Shown here in pieces: positions 7,304 to 15,795 of a DNA stretch of 47,779 nt. A program made the translations under genes and the position numbers. The DNA is from Lachnospiraceae bacterium (GTDB lineage: Bacteria > Bacillota > Clostridia > Lachnospirales > Lachnospiraceae), in contig CAAGQC010000016.1 of the NCBI GenBank assembly GCA_900771995.1, positions 1 through 47,779 on the forward strand, in the 5' to 3' direction. The notes beneath the pieces were generated by a model, which was given only the letters and a program-made list of their open reading frames with translations, had not been told where the DNA came from and did no database searches. How positions within the stretch are numbered: position 1 is the first letter of the stretch; each line of letters begins with the position of its first letter.

Positions 7304-8952
7304 TCTTCCGTCACTCTCCCTTCCCGGATGCAAAGTTCTCTGTCACAATATTTTAAAACGCCTTTTCTGTGGGTAATGAGAAGACAGGTGGGCCTCGGTT
7401 CCAGCGCCCGGAGGTTCTGCAGCACTGCGATCTCTGTGCCTTCATCCAGCGCCGAGGTAGCTTCATCCAGGATCAGGAACGGTGCCCTGCGTAAAACCGC
7501 TCTGGCAATGGCGATCCGCTGGGCCTGCCCTTCCGACAGTCCGTGGCCTCTCTCCCCGATGACCGTATCCAGCCCCTCCGGCAGTGCCCGGACGAACTTT
7601 TCCCCGGAAGCCAGCCGCAAGGCCTCCCACAGTTCTTCCTCCGTGGCATCCTCCCTGCCCATCCGCAGATTCTCCCTTACAGTTCCGCTGAACAGCGTAT
7701 TTCCCTGAGGGACATAGGCGATAAACTGCCGCACATCGGCCCCGGTCTCCTGCCGTTGTCCGGTTCCGTTGTAGAAATCCACCGTGCCTTCTCCCGCTTC
7801 CAGGAAAGCCAGCAGAATGCGGATCAATGTTGTCTTGCCGATACCGGATTCTCCCACGATGGCGGCAAATTCTCCCGGCCGGATCTTCAGGTTCACTCCC
7901 CGAAGCACCGGTTCCTTTGTGTACCCGAAGCATACGTTCCGCAGTTCCACACCAATCCTCCGGCCTTCCATCTCCCCGGCCGCCCTTCGTTCCTCCGGGA
8001 TCCGCTGTAACTCCATGATCCTCCCGGCGGAGGTCAGCAGGGCAATGATCCGGGGAATCTGCTGTGCCAGTCCCAGGATCGGCGCCTGCACCCGGTTCAC
8101 AAGCGTCAGAAATACCGACATGGTACCGTAGGTGATCTGCTGTCTCGACAGCTGCCAGGCCCCGTAGGAAAAGGCCGTCAGATACCCTCCCTGAAAAGCC
8201 AGTGCCATCACCGTGGAGCTGGCGGTTCCCAGTCCGGTCTTGCGATATACCCAGTAGAACCGCTCTTCCCGTAGCTTTGTCAGCCGCTCCACCGCCCGGT
8301 CCTCTCCGGTAAAGGCCTTGACGATCAGAAGATTTGCCAGACTTTCCTGCAAAAAGGACCGGTATGCCGACTCGCTCTCCTGTACCTTCCCCTGTAACCG
8401 TTTCAGACGCTTTCCCAGCCACCAGGAACAGAGTGCCGCCACCGGAGCCACCAGCAGGGCAAATACCGCCAGCAGCGGTGAATAATAAAACAACATACAG
8501 AATACCAGTACCAGTTCGATTCCCAGCTGCAGAATATTGGGAAGCGTCCCCACAATGCCATCCGCCACATTTCCCGCATCGCTGGTCAGCCGCGTCATGA
8601 GATCGCCGGTATGATAAGCCGTCACCTCCCGCCAGCCGGAATGCAGGATCTTCTCATAGATCTGTCTGCGGATCCCGAAGGAGAACCGCTCCGTCACCAG
8701 TGCATTGAGCAGTGCCGACAACACCGAGATTCCCTGCATCCCCAACAACAGCAGTACATAGCCCGCAAGCAGCCGTCCGAAACCGCTTCCCACCGTGGCA
8801 TGATCGATGATCTCCTTGGTGATCTGTACCATGGCCAGAGAAGCAAACGTCTCCAACAGCCCCAGCAATAACAGCAGTCCGATCCTGCCCGCATAAGGTG
8901 CGGTATATTGCCACAGCCAGAGAATATAATCTCTTCCTCTTATTTTTTCCAT
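7273..8952 (-). CDS. ABC transporter, fused permease and ATPase (lasso D protein)
   Basis: Likely exports the mature peptide and may give self-immunity. The 559-residue half-transporter has a six-helix type-1 exporter domain (about 20-310) and an ATPase domain. The ATPase shows Walker A G-E-S-G-I-G-K-T-T (367-375), signature L-S-E-G-Q (472-476), Walker B F-L-I-L-D-E (492-497) and the switch His528. There is no N-terminal C39 peptidase domain, so leader removal must be done elsewhere, consistent with the B2 peptidase in this cluster. It starts 6 nt after the PqqD-like gene ends and overlaps the kinase gene downstream. Confidence 0.92.
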   Translation of the reverse strand: MEKIRGRDYILWLWQYTAPYAGRIGLLLLLGLLETFASLAMVQITKEIIDHATVGSGFGRLLAGYVLLLLGMQGISVLSALLNALVTERFSFGIRRQIYEKILHSGWREVTAYHTGDLMTRLTSDAGNVADGIVGTLPNILQLGIELVLVFCMLFYYSPLLAVFALLVAPVAALCSWWLGKRLKRLQGKVQESESAYRSFLQESLANLLIVKAFTGEDRAVERLTKLREERFYWVYRKTGLGTASSTVMALAFQGGYLTAFSYGAWQLSRQQITYGTMSVFLTLVNRVQAPILGLAQQIPRIIALLTSAGRIMELQRIPEERRAAGEMEGRRIGVELRNVCFGYTKEPVLRGVNLKIRPGEFAAIVGESGIGKTTLIRILLAFLEAGEGTVDFYNGTGQRQETGADVRQFIAYVPQGNTLFSGTVRENLRMGREDATEEELWEALRLASGEKFVRALPEGLDTVIGERGHGLSEGQAQRIAIARAVLRRAPFLILDEATSALDEGTEIAVLQNLRALEPRPTCLLITHRKGVLKYCDRELCIREGRVTEECSTATVCTA

Positions 8953-8958
8953 AGACCC

Positions 8959-9258
8959 CTACACCTCTTCCAGGATCCCCGCCTGTTCCAGTTTCTCCAG
9001 AAATGCCAGCACCTCTTTTTCGCACACCTCCTGTGTCACTTCATATTCATCCATCAGCTTATGTAAGATAGTCTCCACCGCCATGCTGCCCGGTCTGCCG
9101 TCCTCGGACTCCTGCCCGTCCAGCATGTCCCAGATGTCGTTTCCCACACCTTTGATGCAGAAATATTTCCCCTGTTCGAAATCCACCATGACCTTTTCCC
9201 CCGCCAGGTCCGTCACATTTCTTCGCTGCTTCATCCGGATCGTTGCCGCTTTGTCCAT
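8959..9258 (-). CDS. PqqD-like RiPP recognition protein (lasso B1)
   Basis: A small leader-binding protein that presents the precursor to the processing enzymes. The 99-residue protein fits the PqqD/RRE fold: beta strands near the start (V-M-V-D-F-E-Q-G-K-Y-F-C), then I-K-G-V-G-N-D-I-W-D and a C-terminal helical part ending in F-L-E-K-L-E-Q-A-G-I-L. The pattern of a filled-in beta segment followed by G-x-x-I-W is characteristic of the family. It lies between the precursor gene (9376-9552) and the exporter. In lasso systems B1 binds the conserved (Y/W)-x-x-P-x-L/M leader motif, which both candidate precursors have. Confidence 0.88.
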   Translation of the reverse strand: MDKAATIRMKQRRNVTDLAGEKVMVDFEQGKYFCIKGVGNDIWDMLDGQESEDGRPGSMAVETILHKLMDEYEVTQEVCEKEVLAFLEKLEQAGILEEV

Positions 9259-9375
9259 TTTCTGTTCTCCCTTCTTTTACACACTCTATAAAATAAAATC
9301 AGAATCAAAAAAGCCCATGTAACCATGAGCTTCCCTGATCCTTTTCGGCTTTTCCTCTCACACAGTAATCGAAAA

Positions 9376-9552
9376 TTACTGTACGTCTACGGTAGGCTCT
9401 CCGGAATTGCCGGAAGAAGGACCGTAGGTGGGGATGGTATATTTACCGTCATCGGACTGGTAAACGCCGTCCTCGATCAGGCCTCCCTTGGGGCTGTAAG
9501 CCGTTGCTCTTACGTTCAGTTCCTCCATTTTGGGCTGACTCCATGCTTTCAT
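9376..9552 (-). CDS. Lasso-type RiPP precursor peptide (A)
   Basis: A 58-residue peptide encoded between the kinase and B1 genes, with a strong AAGGAGG site. The leader (residues 1-18) has W4-x-x-P7-x-M9, E-L-N-V (11-14) and Thr at position -2 of the expected T-A cleavage site, matching the lasso leader rule. The presumed 40-residue core starts with Tyr. It has Glu at core position 9 (Y-S-P-K-G-G-L-I-E), the place required for an isopeptide bond to the N-terminus. The remaining 31-residue tail is hydrophilic and rich in Tyr, Ser, Gly and Pro. Tyr at core position 1 and such a long tail are unusual, since most lasso cores start with Gly and have 15-25 residues. A different cleavage site or macrocycle is possible. 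Confidence 0.8.
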   Translation of the reverse strand: MKAWSQPKMEELNVRATAYSPKGGLIEDGVYQSDDGKYTIPTYGPSSGNSGEPTVDVQ

Positions 9553-9596
9553 TTTCCATTCCTCCTTATTTCATTTTTATGATTTCTCACATTCTG

Positions 9597-9602
9597 ATTA
9601 TA
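9597..9602 (-). promoter_or_regulatory. Possible internal promoter (-10 box) before the precursor gene
   Basis: A perfect TATAAT lies 44 nt upstream of the precursor start, in the 78-nt gap after the kinase gene. The matching -35 position is poor (GGGTAT), as in activator-dependent promoters. A TTACAG motif occurs twice just upstream, 28 nt apart, and might be a regulator site. An internal promoter would let the precursor be made in excess over the enzymes. Confidence 0.35.
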
Positions 9603-9630
9603 ATAATTCCCCTGTAAAAATACCCTCTTT

Positions 9631-10542
9631 CTAACAAAACTGTAAGATTTTCGTTACGACCTCAGAAAGCGTATCCCTGTCCGCCTGTCTGGTCACCTCG
9701 TAGATCCCGGCCTGTCCCGCGATCCGGATCAGCTGTTCCATCAAAGGATACGGGATCCCGGTGCTGTATTTGTAGGTATCCGCCAGATACAGCTGTGCAC
9801 TTAAAGTCTCCAACGCTTCCTTCCCCGTAATGCGCCGGATCTGTACCGCTTCTTCCCCGCCGGCCGCAGGATCCTTCCGCAATAGAAAAATCTTCCCCAG
9901 GGCCACCGCCTCTTTCCTGTAACAGTCCTGCCTGCGCCAGGCATATTTGTCCCGTTCCTCGTCAATATAGAGCAGTTCTTCCAGCGGCTTCCCGCATTTT
10001 AACGCCATATCCCGACAGAGCTTCTGCTGCGGGTAGGAAGGTTCCGCCAGCATTTTCCCTGCCACCGGATGCACTCTCACCGTATCATCTGCCAGAAATC
10101 CCAGCTTCCTTTGCAGCAGTTCCATGGTCACCGTGGACTTTCCTGCACCGCTTTCCCCGCAGAGCAGAATCACCTGTCCCCCGGTATCTAATGCGCTGCC
10201 ATGAAAAAAAGGCTCTCCCCTCTGCAGACAGATCAGCGCCATGCCTGCACTGAGAAGCAAGGAGGTGACAAAAAGCATTCTCGGTTCCTTCGAAAGTTCC
10301 ACTGTGATCCGGCTGCCCCCTTCCACATAGACCTGTGTTCCGTCCCGCACCCGGAACCAGGCCGAGGTAAACCCGTCCGTCCAGGTTCCGTAGCCCTTCT
10401 GTCCCGCTTCCCGTAAAAAATCCGGAACCCTTCCGAATACGATCCTTACCTCCGCTTCCCCCGGTGTCTCCGGCTGTGCCTCCGAAAAGGGGATCTGCGA
10501 CTGCACCCGCAGCCCATAGATTCTGTAAAAATATTCCATCAT
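9631..10542 (-). CDS. HPr-kinase-like protein, probable lasso-peptide kinase (copy 1)
   Basis: A P-loop kinase of the PadeK type expected to phosphorylate the precursor peptide. The 303-residue protein has F-H-G-S-A (113-117), Walker A G-E-S-G-A-G-K-S-T (129-137), and A-D-D (151-153) as in HPr kinases. It has no HPr kinase N-terminal domain, instead starting with the M-x-Y-x-Y-x-x-Y-G block shared with the second copy. The start overlaps the C-protein stop by ATGA, so the two are translationally coupled. It directly precedes the precursor gene. That precursor ends in Gln, not Ser, so if this kinase acts on it the target must be an internal Ser, Thr or Tyr. Confidence 0.85.
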   Translation of the reverse strand: MMEYFYRIYGLRVQSQIPFSEAQPETPGEAEVRIVFGRVPDFLREAGQKGYGTWTDGFTSAWFRVRDGTQVYVEGGSRITVELSKEPRMLFVTSLLLSAGMALICLQRGEPFFHGSALDTGGQVILLCGESGAGKSTVTMELLQRKLGFLADDTVRVHPVAGKMLAEPSYPQQKLCRDMALKCGKPLEELLYIDEERDKYAWRRQDCYRKEAVALGKIFLLRKDPAAGGEEAVQIRRITGKEALETLSAQLYLADTYKYSTGIPYPLMEQLIRIAGQAGIYEVTRQADRDTLSEVVTKILQFC

Positions 10543-12317
10543 AACTCAAACCTTCTCCGATATTCCCGTGCCAGTCCCACATAGAACCCACGCACCATGC
10601 CTGCCTTAGACAACCCGTTTTCGGTGGACATTGCCTCTTTCAAAGTACCGGGCAGTTCCCTGCATATCCGCTCCCACTGCGTCACGAGAAGTTCTCCGCT
10701 TCCCACGCCCTGTCTTCCCTTGTGAAATTCATCCTCCAGGATCTCCGATGGGATAAGTCCTTTCAGATATTGCCGCACCAGCCGTCTCTCCTGCCCGGCA
10801 TGAGTGAATTGCTCCACAGGAAGACTTAATACCAGCGTGATCAGCCGCTTGTCTCTGGTGGGGTCTCTGGGAACCACGCCGGTGGCCAGGGACAGCTTCA
10901 CCTCATATTCTCCGATCTGCCGCAATGCATTTTTGTCATACATATAACGGGACACCTCCTCGTGATCCTGTCCGGCTCCCGCGGTGAGAAGATCCCGCCA
11001 GATCCACCTGCGGCTCCTGCGGTATTTTCTGCTGTAGGCATTAACCTCCTGTACCAGTTCCACGATTTTCCCCCGATGTAACAGCGTCAGAAACAGGCTG
11101 CGGAAATCCCCGTAGGATATGGTGATGTTCCCGTACTGTCCCGACAACAGGATCCCACAGCCCTTCCCGGCGGCCCGATCATAGCTTTCATACATCCAGG
11201 GCAGATTTAACACCGCTTTGTAAGGGATTTCCAGCAGTTCCCGCAGCTTCCGGTTCTCCGCCAACAGATCTCCTCTGTTCGTCACCAGATATTCCGGTTC
11301 CAGATTCCCGTGAAATCTCCGCACCCGTTCCACAAGGCTGCGCTCATCCGCTACGGCAAACTGTCCCGGGATCCGCGCTCTCTCCTTCTCCTCCGGCACC
11401 GAAGTAAAGGAATACAGCTTTTTCCCCCGGGCCGCAAGGTAAGGGGCCGCATAGGCTGCCACTGCATTGGAATCCAGCCCCCCGCTCAACAGGATCCCGG
11501 TCTCTGTTCCTTCCCGGATCACATCCTCCACACAGCTGCGAAACACCGTCGTCACCAGTTCTCTATATTCTGCCTCCGTCTTCCCCCGCAGGATCTTCCT
11601 GCCTGCAAAAGGATCCCAGTACTCCCTTCTGTGGACGCCCTCTCCGGTAAAGACCGCGATCTCTCCCGGAGCCAGCCGCAGAATTCCCGCATAAGGCGTC
11701 TCTCTGGACTCCGACACCGCCCGCAGATCCCGGATGGCATAGAACCGGTCAAACCAGCCCGTATTTTCCTGCCATTTCTCCCGCAGACCGGTGATCCCCG
11801 CAAGCAGGGTGGAAAAATAAACTCTGCTTTCCTCCTGAAAATAATAGACCGAGCGGTTCCCCACCGCATCGTTAAACAGTGTAAGCCTCCGCTTCCCCGG
11901 CTCCAGACAGGCACAGGCATAGGCTCCTCTGGCCAGAGCAAGCGTTCCTTCCGGTTGTCTGCAAAAGCTTTCATATAAGATCTCTCCGTCCGGGCATTTT
12001 CCCATATCCTGTCTGCTGACGAAGCGCTGTGCCAGTTCCCTGCGGTTATCCAGAATCACATCCGCCACGAACAGGCTGCCCCGCTCCCCCTTTTTTTCAT
12101 AAGGAAAGTCTTCTTTCTTCGCTTCCCGCGTCACATGCTGTACCCCGCAGGCCAGATAATATTGCGCTTCCCTTTTTTCCTGGATCCGGTCCAGACAGCT
12201 TGTCCCATAGGCCTGCCGCATCCGCAGGGCCTCTTCCCGGAGACTTCCGGAGCGGTTTTTTCGCTGTGTCTCCGACGGTCCGGCACACAGATCCACAATT
12301 CCCCAGATTGCCGACAT
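10539..12317 (-). CDS. Asparagine-synthetase-like lasso cyclase (C protein)
   Basis: In lasso pathways this enzyme activates the acidic side chain as an acyl-adenylate and closes the macrolactam ring. The 592-residue protein has a glutaminase-like N-terminal domain and an AsnB-type synthetase domain. The ATP pyrophosphatase loop is S-G-G-L-D-S (278-283), and the C-terminal D-P-T-R-D-K-R block is conserved in this subgroup. It begins M-S-A-I-W-G where true glutaminases have M-C-G-I-x-G, so the nucleophilic Cys is missing and ammonia release from Gln is not expected. This is the normal state of lasso C proteins and argues against ordinary asparagine synthesis. It starts 2 nt after the B2 stop. 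Confidence 0.9.
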   Translation of the reverse strand: MSAIWGIVDLCAGPSETQRKNRSGSLREEALRMRQAYGTSCLDRIQEKREAQYYLACGVQHVTREAKKEDFPYEKKGERGSLFVADVILDNRRELAQRFVSRQDMGKCPDGEILYESFCRQPEGTLALARGAYACACLEPGKRRLTLFNDAVGNRSVYYFQEESRVYFSTLLAGITGLREKWQENTGWFDRFYAIRDLRAVSESRETPYAGILRLAPGEIAVFTGEGVHRREYWDPFAGRKILRGKTEAEYRELVTTVFRSCVEDVIREGTETGILLSGGLDSNAVAAYAAPYLAARGKKLYSFTSVPEEKERARIPGQFAVADERSLVERVRRFHGNLEPEYLVTNRGDLLAENRKLRELLEIPYKAVLNLPWMYESYDRAAGKGCGILLSGQYGNITISYGDFRSLFLTLLHRGKIVELVQEVNAYSRKYRRSRRWIWRDLLTAGAGQDHEEVSRYMYDKNALRQIGEYEVKLSLATGVVPRDPTRDKRLITLVLSLPVEQFTHAGQERRLVRQYLKGLIPSEILEDEFHKGRQGVGSGELLVTQWERICRELPGTLKEAMSTENGLSKAGMVRGFYVGLAREYRRRFEL

Positions 12318-12319
12318 AC

Positions 12320-12769
12320 TTATCCCCTTTTCTTCGAAACTTCCTTACAGAATCTCGCGACGGTGGTATAACCGCTGCCATCCCCTCCGGTCACATACAT
12401 TTCCCCGAAGCGCAGCCAGGCATGGGCCACCATTTGGCCCTCTTCCATGCCGCATCCCAGATACAGGGTGGAAGGCAGCCCCCGCCGGTACAACAGTCTC
12501 TGGGCCGCCAGTGCCCGCACAAGACATTTGCTCTCCCAGGGAGTCTTGTCACAGACTTTTCCCACGATCCGGGAGATCCTTGCTGCCTGCCGATATCCCT
12601 CTCCGGATTCCGTCCCGGCGGATTCCCCGTTTTCTCTGCCCCAGCCCTTCCGCATTTTTCCCGGCGGCAGGAACAGCAGCTGCATGCGGAAAAGCCCCGA
12701 ATAATAATAAGTAAGCAAGGTCTCTTTTTTCCAGGGGTTCTTCCGAAGAAACCCTATCGGACTTTTCAT
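12320..12769 (-). CDS. Transglutaminase-fold leader peptidase (lasso B2)
   Basis: Removes the leader peptide before ring closure. The 149-residue protein fits the lasso B2 family. It has the Cys-His-Asp triad at C82 (E-S-K-C-L-V-R-A-L), H116 (V-A-H-A-W-L-R) and D130 (T-G-G-D-G-S-G). As usual for the split B1/B2 type, it lacks the recognition domain, which is supplied by the PqqD-like protein at 8959-9258. It lies immediately upstream of the C protein and after a 40-nt gap from the nucleotidyltransferase gene. Confidence 0.9.
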   Translation of the reverse strand: MKSPIGFLRKNPWKKETLLTYYYSGLFRMQLLFLPPGKMRKGWGRENGESAGTESGEGYRQAARISRIVGKVCDKTPWESKCLVRALAAQRLLYRRGLPSTLYLGCGMEEGQMVAHAWLRFGEMYVTGGDGSGYTTVARFCKEVSKKRG

Positions 12770-12809
12770 GGCTTTCTTACACTCCTTATAACTATTTCAA
12801 TGGAACCAA

Positions 12810-13988
12810 TTAATGAAAACGTAATTGCAGTCTGCGGTAAATATCCTGCCTGACACCGATCTGGGCTTCATCGATCTGCCGCAGCATTTCCCGTTTGTAT
12901 TTTCCTCTGCCGCAGGCCACACCCCTTACCGCCCGGATCCCCCAGGCCGCCGGAAGCAGCAGTCTCCCTGCCATCCGGTTCCCGGATAGCCACGGGTAAT
13001 ACAGCACCATATACTCATAGGGCGGGAACCAGTACCAGCGTTTCAAAGCCTCACGGCCCTTTCCTCCCGTCTGCGCACTTTCCTCACAGAACCGGTTCCA
13101 GATGCCGTTTTCATCCTTTCCGTAGATCCCGCAGCCCTGCATATAATCAAACAGCTGCTGGTAGAATTCTTCCCCGATTTCCCCCTGCAGCCAGATCCGG
13201 GTCAGCTTCTCCATATGTTCCACAAATGCCGTCAGTCCCAGTCCCGCAAACTGTTTTTTCAGGTAATCGGCTTTCATTTCCGCCCCAAAACGCTGCCGGA
13301 ACACATAGATGTCCACCAGATTCCGGATCCCGCAGCCTCTTTTATAAAAATGCTTGGCCATATGGGCCATCATATAAATATAGAAATCCTCCGCCTCAAA
13401 ATCATAGACATACAGAAATCCCTTCCGCCGCACCGCCCGGGACAGATCCGAAAAATAGGCGTACTGCCTCTCATCCACCGTCCGGTCATACATGGCTCTG
13501 TGGGCTTCCACCACGATCCCCGGTGCCTTCCGGTAAATATCATGGTGCTTGATCTTCTGCTGCAGCACATACCCCAGGGCTTCCAGCTCCGCTGCCGCCT
13601 GCTCCAGGAAATCCGCATGGATCAGAATGTCGATATCGCTCATCTCCCTGAGAAACGGCGAAGGATAATAGAATTTCATTCGGGCACCCTTCATGGGCTG
13701 ACAGGGAATCTTCGCGGCTTCCATCCGCTGTTCCAGACTTTTCAGTTCCTGCAGCTGCAGGCCGGTAAATAGCATGCTCCCCATAACTTTTCCCCGCAGA
13801 AGCTCTGTTTCCTCCTCCGAAAGCCCTTCGGTCCGAAGAAGTGCTCCCAGCAGCAGATAATCCATATGATTCTCCCCGGAGATCTCAACGATCTTCTCCA
13901 CAGAGATTCCCTCTGGCAGAGGCGCCGCTTTTCTGTCCTCCAGGCCGGCCTTCACCAGCTCCGCCAGATATTCTGCCATTGTTTCCAT
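12810..13988 (-). CDS. Nucleotidyltransferase-family protein (NTP_transf_5-like)
   Basis: The 392-residue protein resembles the uncharacterised nucleotidyltransferases often found in Bacillota lasso clusters. The likely active-site segment is M-K-G-A-R (around 98-103) followed by R-E-M-S-D-I-D-I-L-I, where the two Asp residues of D-I-D would bind metal. Later a downstream H-H-D-I-Y and E-A-H region is typical of the family. Its homologue in the pseudomycoidin cluster has been linked to phosphorylation of the peptide tail; the exact role here is unknown. The first ATG (13988) is preceded by AAGGGGA. Alternatives are a general surface-glycan role, since the polysaccharide operon is adjacent. 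Confidence 0.75.
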   Translation of the reverse strand: METMAEYLAELVKAGLEDRKAAPLPEGISVEKIVEISGENHMDYLLLGALLRTEGLSEEETELLRGKVMGSMLFTGLQLQELKSLEQRMEAAKIPCQPMKGARMKFYYPSPFLREMSDIDILIHADFLEQAAAELEALGYVLQQKIKHHDIYRKAPGIVVEAHRAMYDRTVDERQYAYFSDLSRAVRRKGFLYVYDFEAEDFYIYMMAHMAKHFYKRGCGIRNLVDIYVFRQRFGAEMKADYLKKQFAGLGLTAFVEHMEKLTRIWLQGEIGEEFYQQLFDYMQGCGIYGKDENGIWNRFCEESAQTGGKGREALKRWYWFPPYEYMVLYYPWLSGNRMAGRLLLPAAWGIRAVRGVACGRGKYKREMLRQIDEAQIGVRQDIYRRLQLRFH

Positions 13989-14007
13989 AGGTTGTTCCCC
14001 TTTCCCC

Positions 14008-15783
14008 TCATTCTTCCGGAACGCTTTCCAGGACAGTTTCTCCTTCTTCGAAATGTAGCTCCGTCCGGTCAGAAAGCGTTATAAATTCTTCCGTATATCG
14101 CAGAATATATTCTCCCCGGGCAGCAAAATATTCCAGGATCTTCTCCCCGTCTGACAGATACCCTTCCTCCGTCTGCTGCAGTCCGTAACGTCCGGCCGTG
14201 GCTGCCACCGGTACCCGACAGGTTTCCGATAACGGCGTCAGATAGGTCTCTGCCCTCTCTCTCGTCAGTTCCTCCGCATATTCCTGCATTCTCTTCCGGA
14301 AGGCTGCCTGAAAGTCCGGGTTCTTCATCAATCCCTGTAAAAACAGGTCCTCTGCCACCCCCGGGCACAGATAAGTATTTACACTGTAATTGCTGAGTTT
14401 GTTCCGGCCCAGCGTATCCGTGGCATCGGTAAATTCCCAGTGCCATTTTCCGGCCTCTTCTCCCTCACCCGTCTGTCTCCACAGCGTGGTGGAAAAGGAG
14501 TCGAACTGCGGATTGCCAAAGTAGAGATTGGCACAGTAATAATCCAGATAACTTTCCAGATCCATCTGTTCCAGAATCTTCTGATAGATTGCGGGGCTGG
14601 CGGCATCTCTTTCGGTCACCAGCCGGTAAAGTTCTCCGTATTCCGGGGCAATCCGGGAGGGATAACGGTTCTCCACCATCTGAATTTCTTCCGGAGTCCC
14701 ACCGCAGCGTCTTGCAAAAGTCTCCACCGTATTTTCACCGGACAGAAGATACATTCCCCAGAATTCTCCGTCCACGAATACCATGCAACTCTTCCGTTCT
14801 CCCAGCGTAAAGTCCGTGGTCTCTTTCAACAGCTGTTCCTCTAAGACCTGCCTGCTCTTGGCCGCGTAGTCCGTACCTCCCCCGTACAGCAATAGCGCAC
14901 CGTCCCGGAAAAACTCCTGCAGTTCGCAGGTACGCCCCGGCACCGGATCCGCTGCCGTCAGCAGAAAGCTTTTCTGTCCGTAATCGAGATTTCCGTCCTT
15001 CCGTAAGCTTATGCTCACTTCCCCTTCATAGGTTAGGTATCTGTCCGCTTCGAAATATTCCATGTGGGCCTTCATCTCTCCGCCCCGGTAATAATTGGCG
15101 GAATCAAAGCGCAGGTCATCCGCGGCCAACGCATTTTCATAATCCACACCCGTGACGTAATTACCCTCAAAATAATCAAACAGTTCCGCCGGATCCACCG
15201 TCAGGGACAGCACCGGCAGCTCCCGGTACATGCTCTTGTCCTCCATGGCCACAAAATAACTGGCACAGGCTATTTTACTTTTCACTCCCCGGGCATCTAC
15301 CGCCACCGCCTGCAGTACCACCGCTTTATCCACGTCGGAAAGGGGCGCATAGTCCTGATAGGCAGACACCGTGGAGATGGCGGAATAGACATTGGGACTT
15401 CCGCAGACATTCGTCACCTCCACCGGTTCCTCATAGAGGATCCCGTTCTCCGTATCCGGCATCGTGCCGTCCAGCGTATAATAGATACGATTTCCCGCCG
15501 GTGCCGTGATCTCCACCGTGATGTCCTCCGGGTAAAATCCACCCGGCAGGGAAAATACCGGTTCTCCCTCCGATTCCTTCTGTGTCACACGGCTGCGCAC
15601 CGTGAGTTCCCCGGTGGTTTCCCGCCGCTCCTGCTGCCTGCTGTCCTGTAGCTGTTCGGTCAGCTGCTGTCTGTCCGTCTCCTGCTTCTGCTGCAGCCAG
15701 ATCAGAAACGCGGAAAAACCGATGCAGCAAAGCAGTGCCAGCGTGATCCCCACCCGTTCTCCTGTTCTTTTCTCTGTATCCAT
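14008..15783 (-). CDS. Membrane-anchored CotH-family kinase-like protein
   Basis: The CotH fold is an atypical kinase first characterised on spore coat proteins; many homologues are exported and of unknown target. The 591-residue product has an N-terminal signal anchor (about 13-30). A chitobiase/Fn3-like repeat follows around 82-170, including A-G-N-R-I-Y-Y-T-L-D-G-T. The CotH domain shows V-D-G-E-F-W-G-M-Y and a D-A-T-D-T-L-G segment in place of the usual D-x-D. I prefer the ATG at 15783, with GAGGGAAG upstream, to a GTG at 15795. It sits exactly between polysaccharide and RiPP genes, so it could modify either a secreted peptide or a surface protein. Confidence 0.8.
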   Translation of the reverse strand: MDTEKRTGERVGITLALLCCIGFSAFLIWLQQKQETDRQQLTEQLQDSRQQERRETTGELTVRSRVTQKESEGEPVFSLPGGFYPEDITVEITAPAGNRIYYTLDGTMPDTENGILYEEPVEVTNVCGSPNVYSAISTVSAYQDYAPLSDVDKAVVLQAVAVDARGVKSKIACASYFVAMEDKSMYRELPVLSLTVDPAELFDYFEGNYVTGVDYENALAADDLRFDSANYYRGGEMKAHMEYFEADRYLTYEGEVSISLRKDGNLDYGQKSFLLTAADPVPGRTCELQEFFRDGALLLYGGGTDYAAKSRQVLEEQLLKETTDFTLGERKSCMVFVDGEFWGMYLLSGENTVETFARRCGGTPEEIQMVENRYPSRIAPEYGELYRLVTERDAASPAIYQKILEQMDLESYLDYYCANLYFGNPQFDSFSTTLWRQTGEGEEAGKWHWEFTDATDTLGRNKLSNYSVNTYLCPGVAEDLFLQGLMKNPDFQAAFRKRMQEYAEELTRERAETYLTPLSETCRVPVAATAGRYGLQQTEEGYLSDGEKILEYFAARGEYILRYTEEFITLSDRTELHFEEGETVLESVPEE

Positions 15784-15795
15784 TTCTTCCCTCAC

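Noticed and set aside
10539..12317. Housekeeping asparagine synthetase
   Set aside because: The nucleophilic Cys of the glutaminase domain is missing and the gene lies between B2 and the kinase of a lasso cluster.
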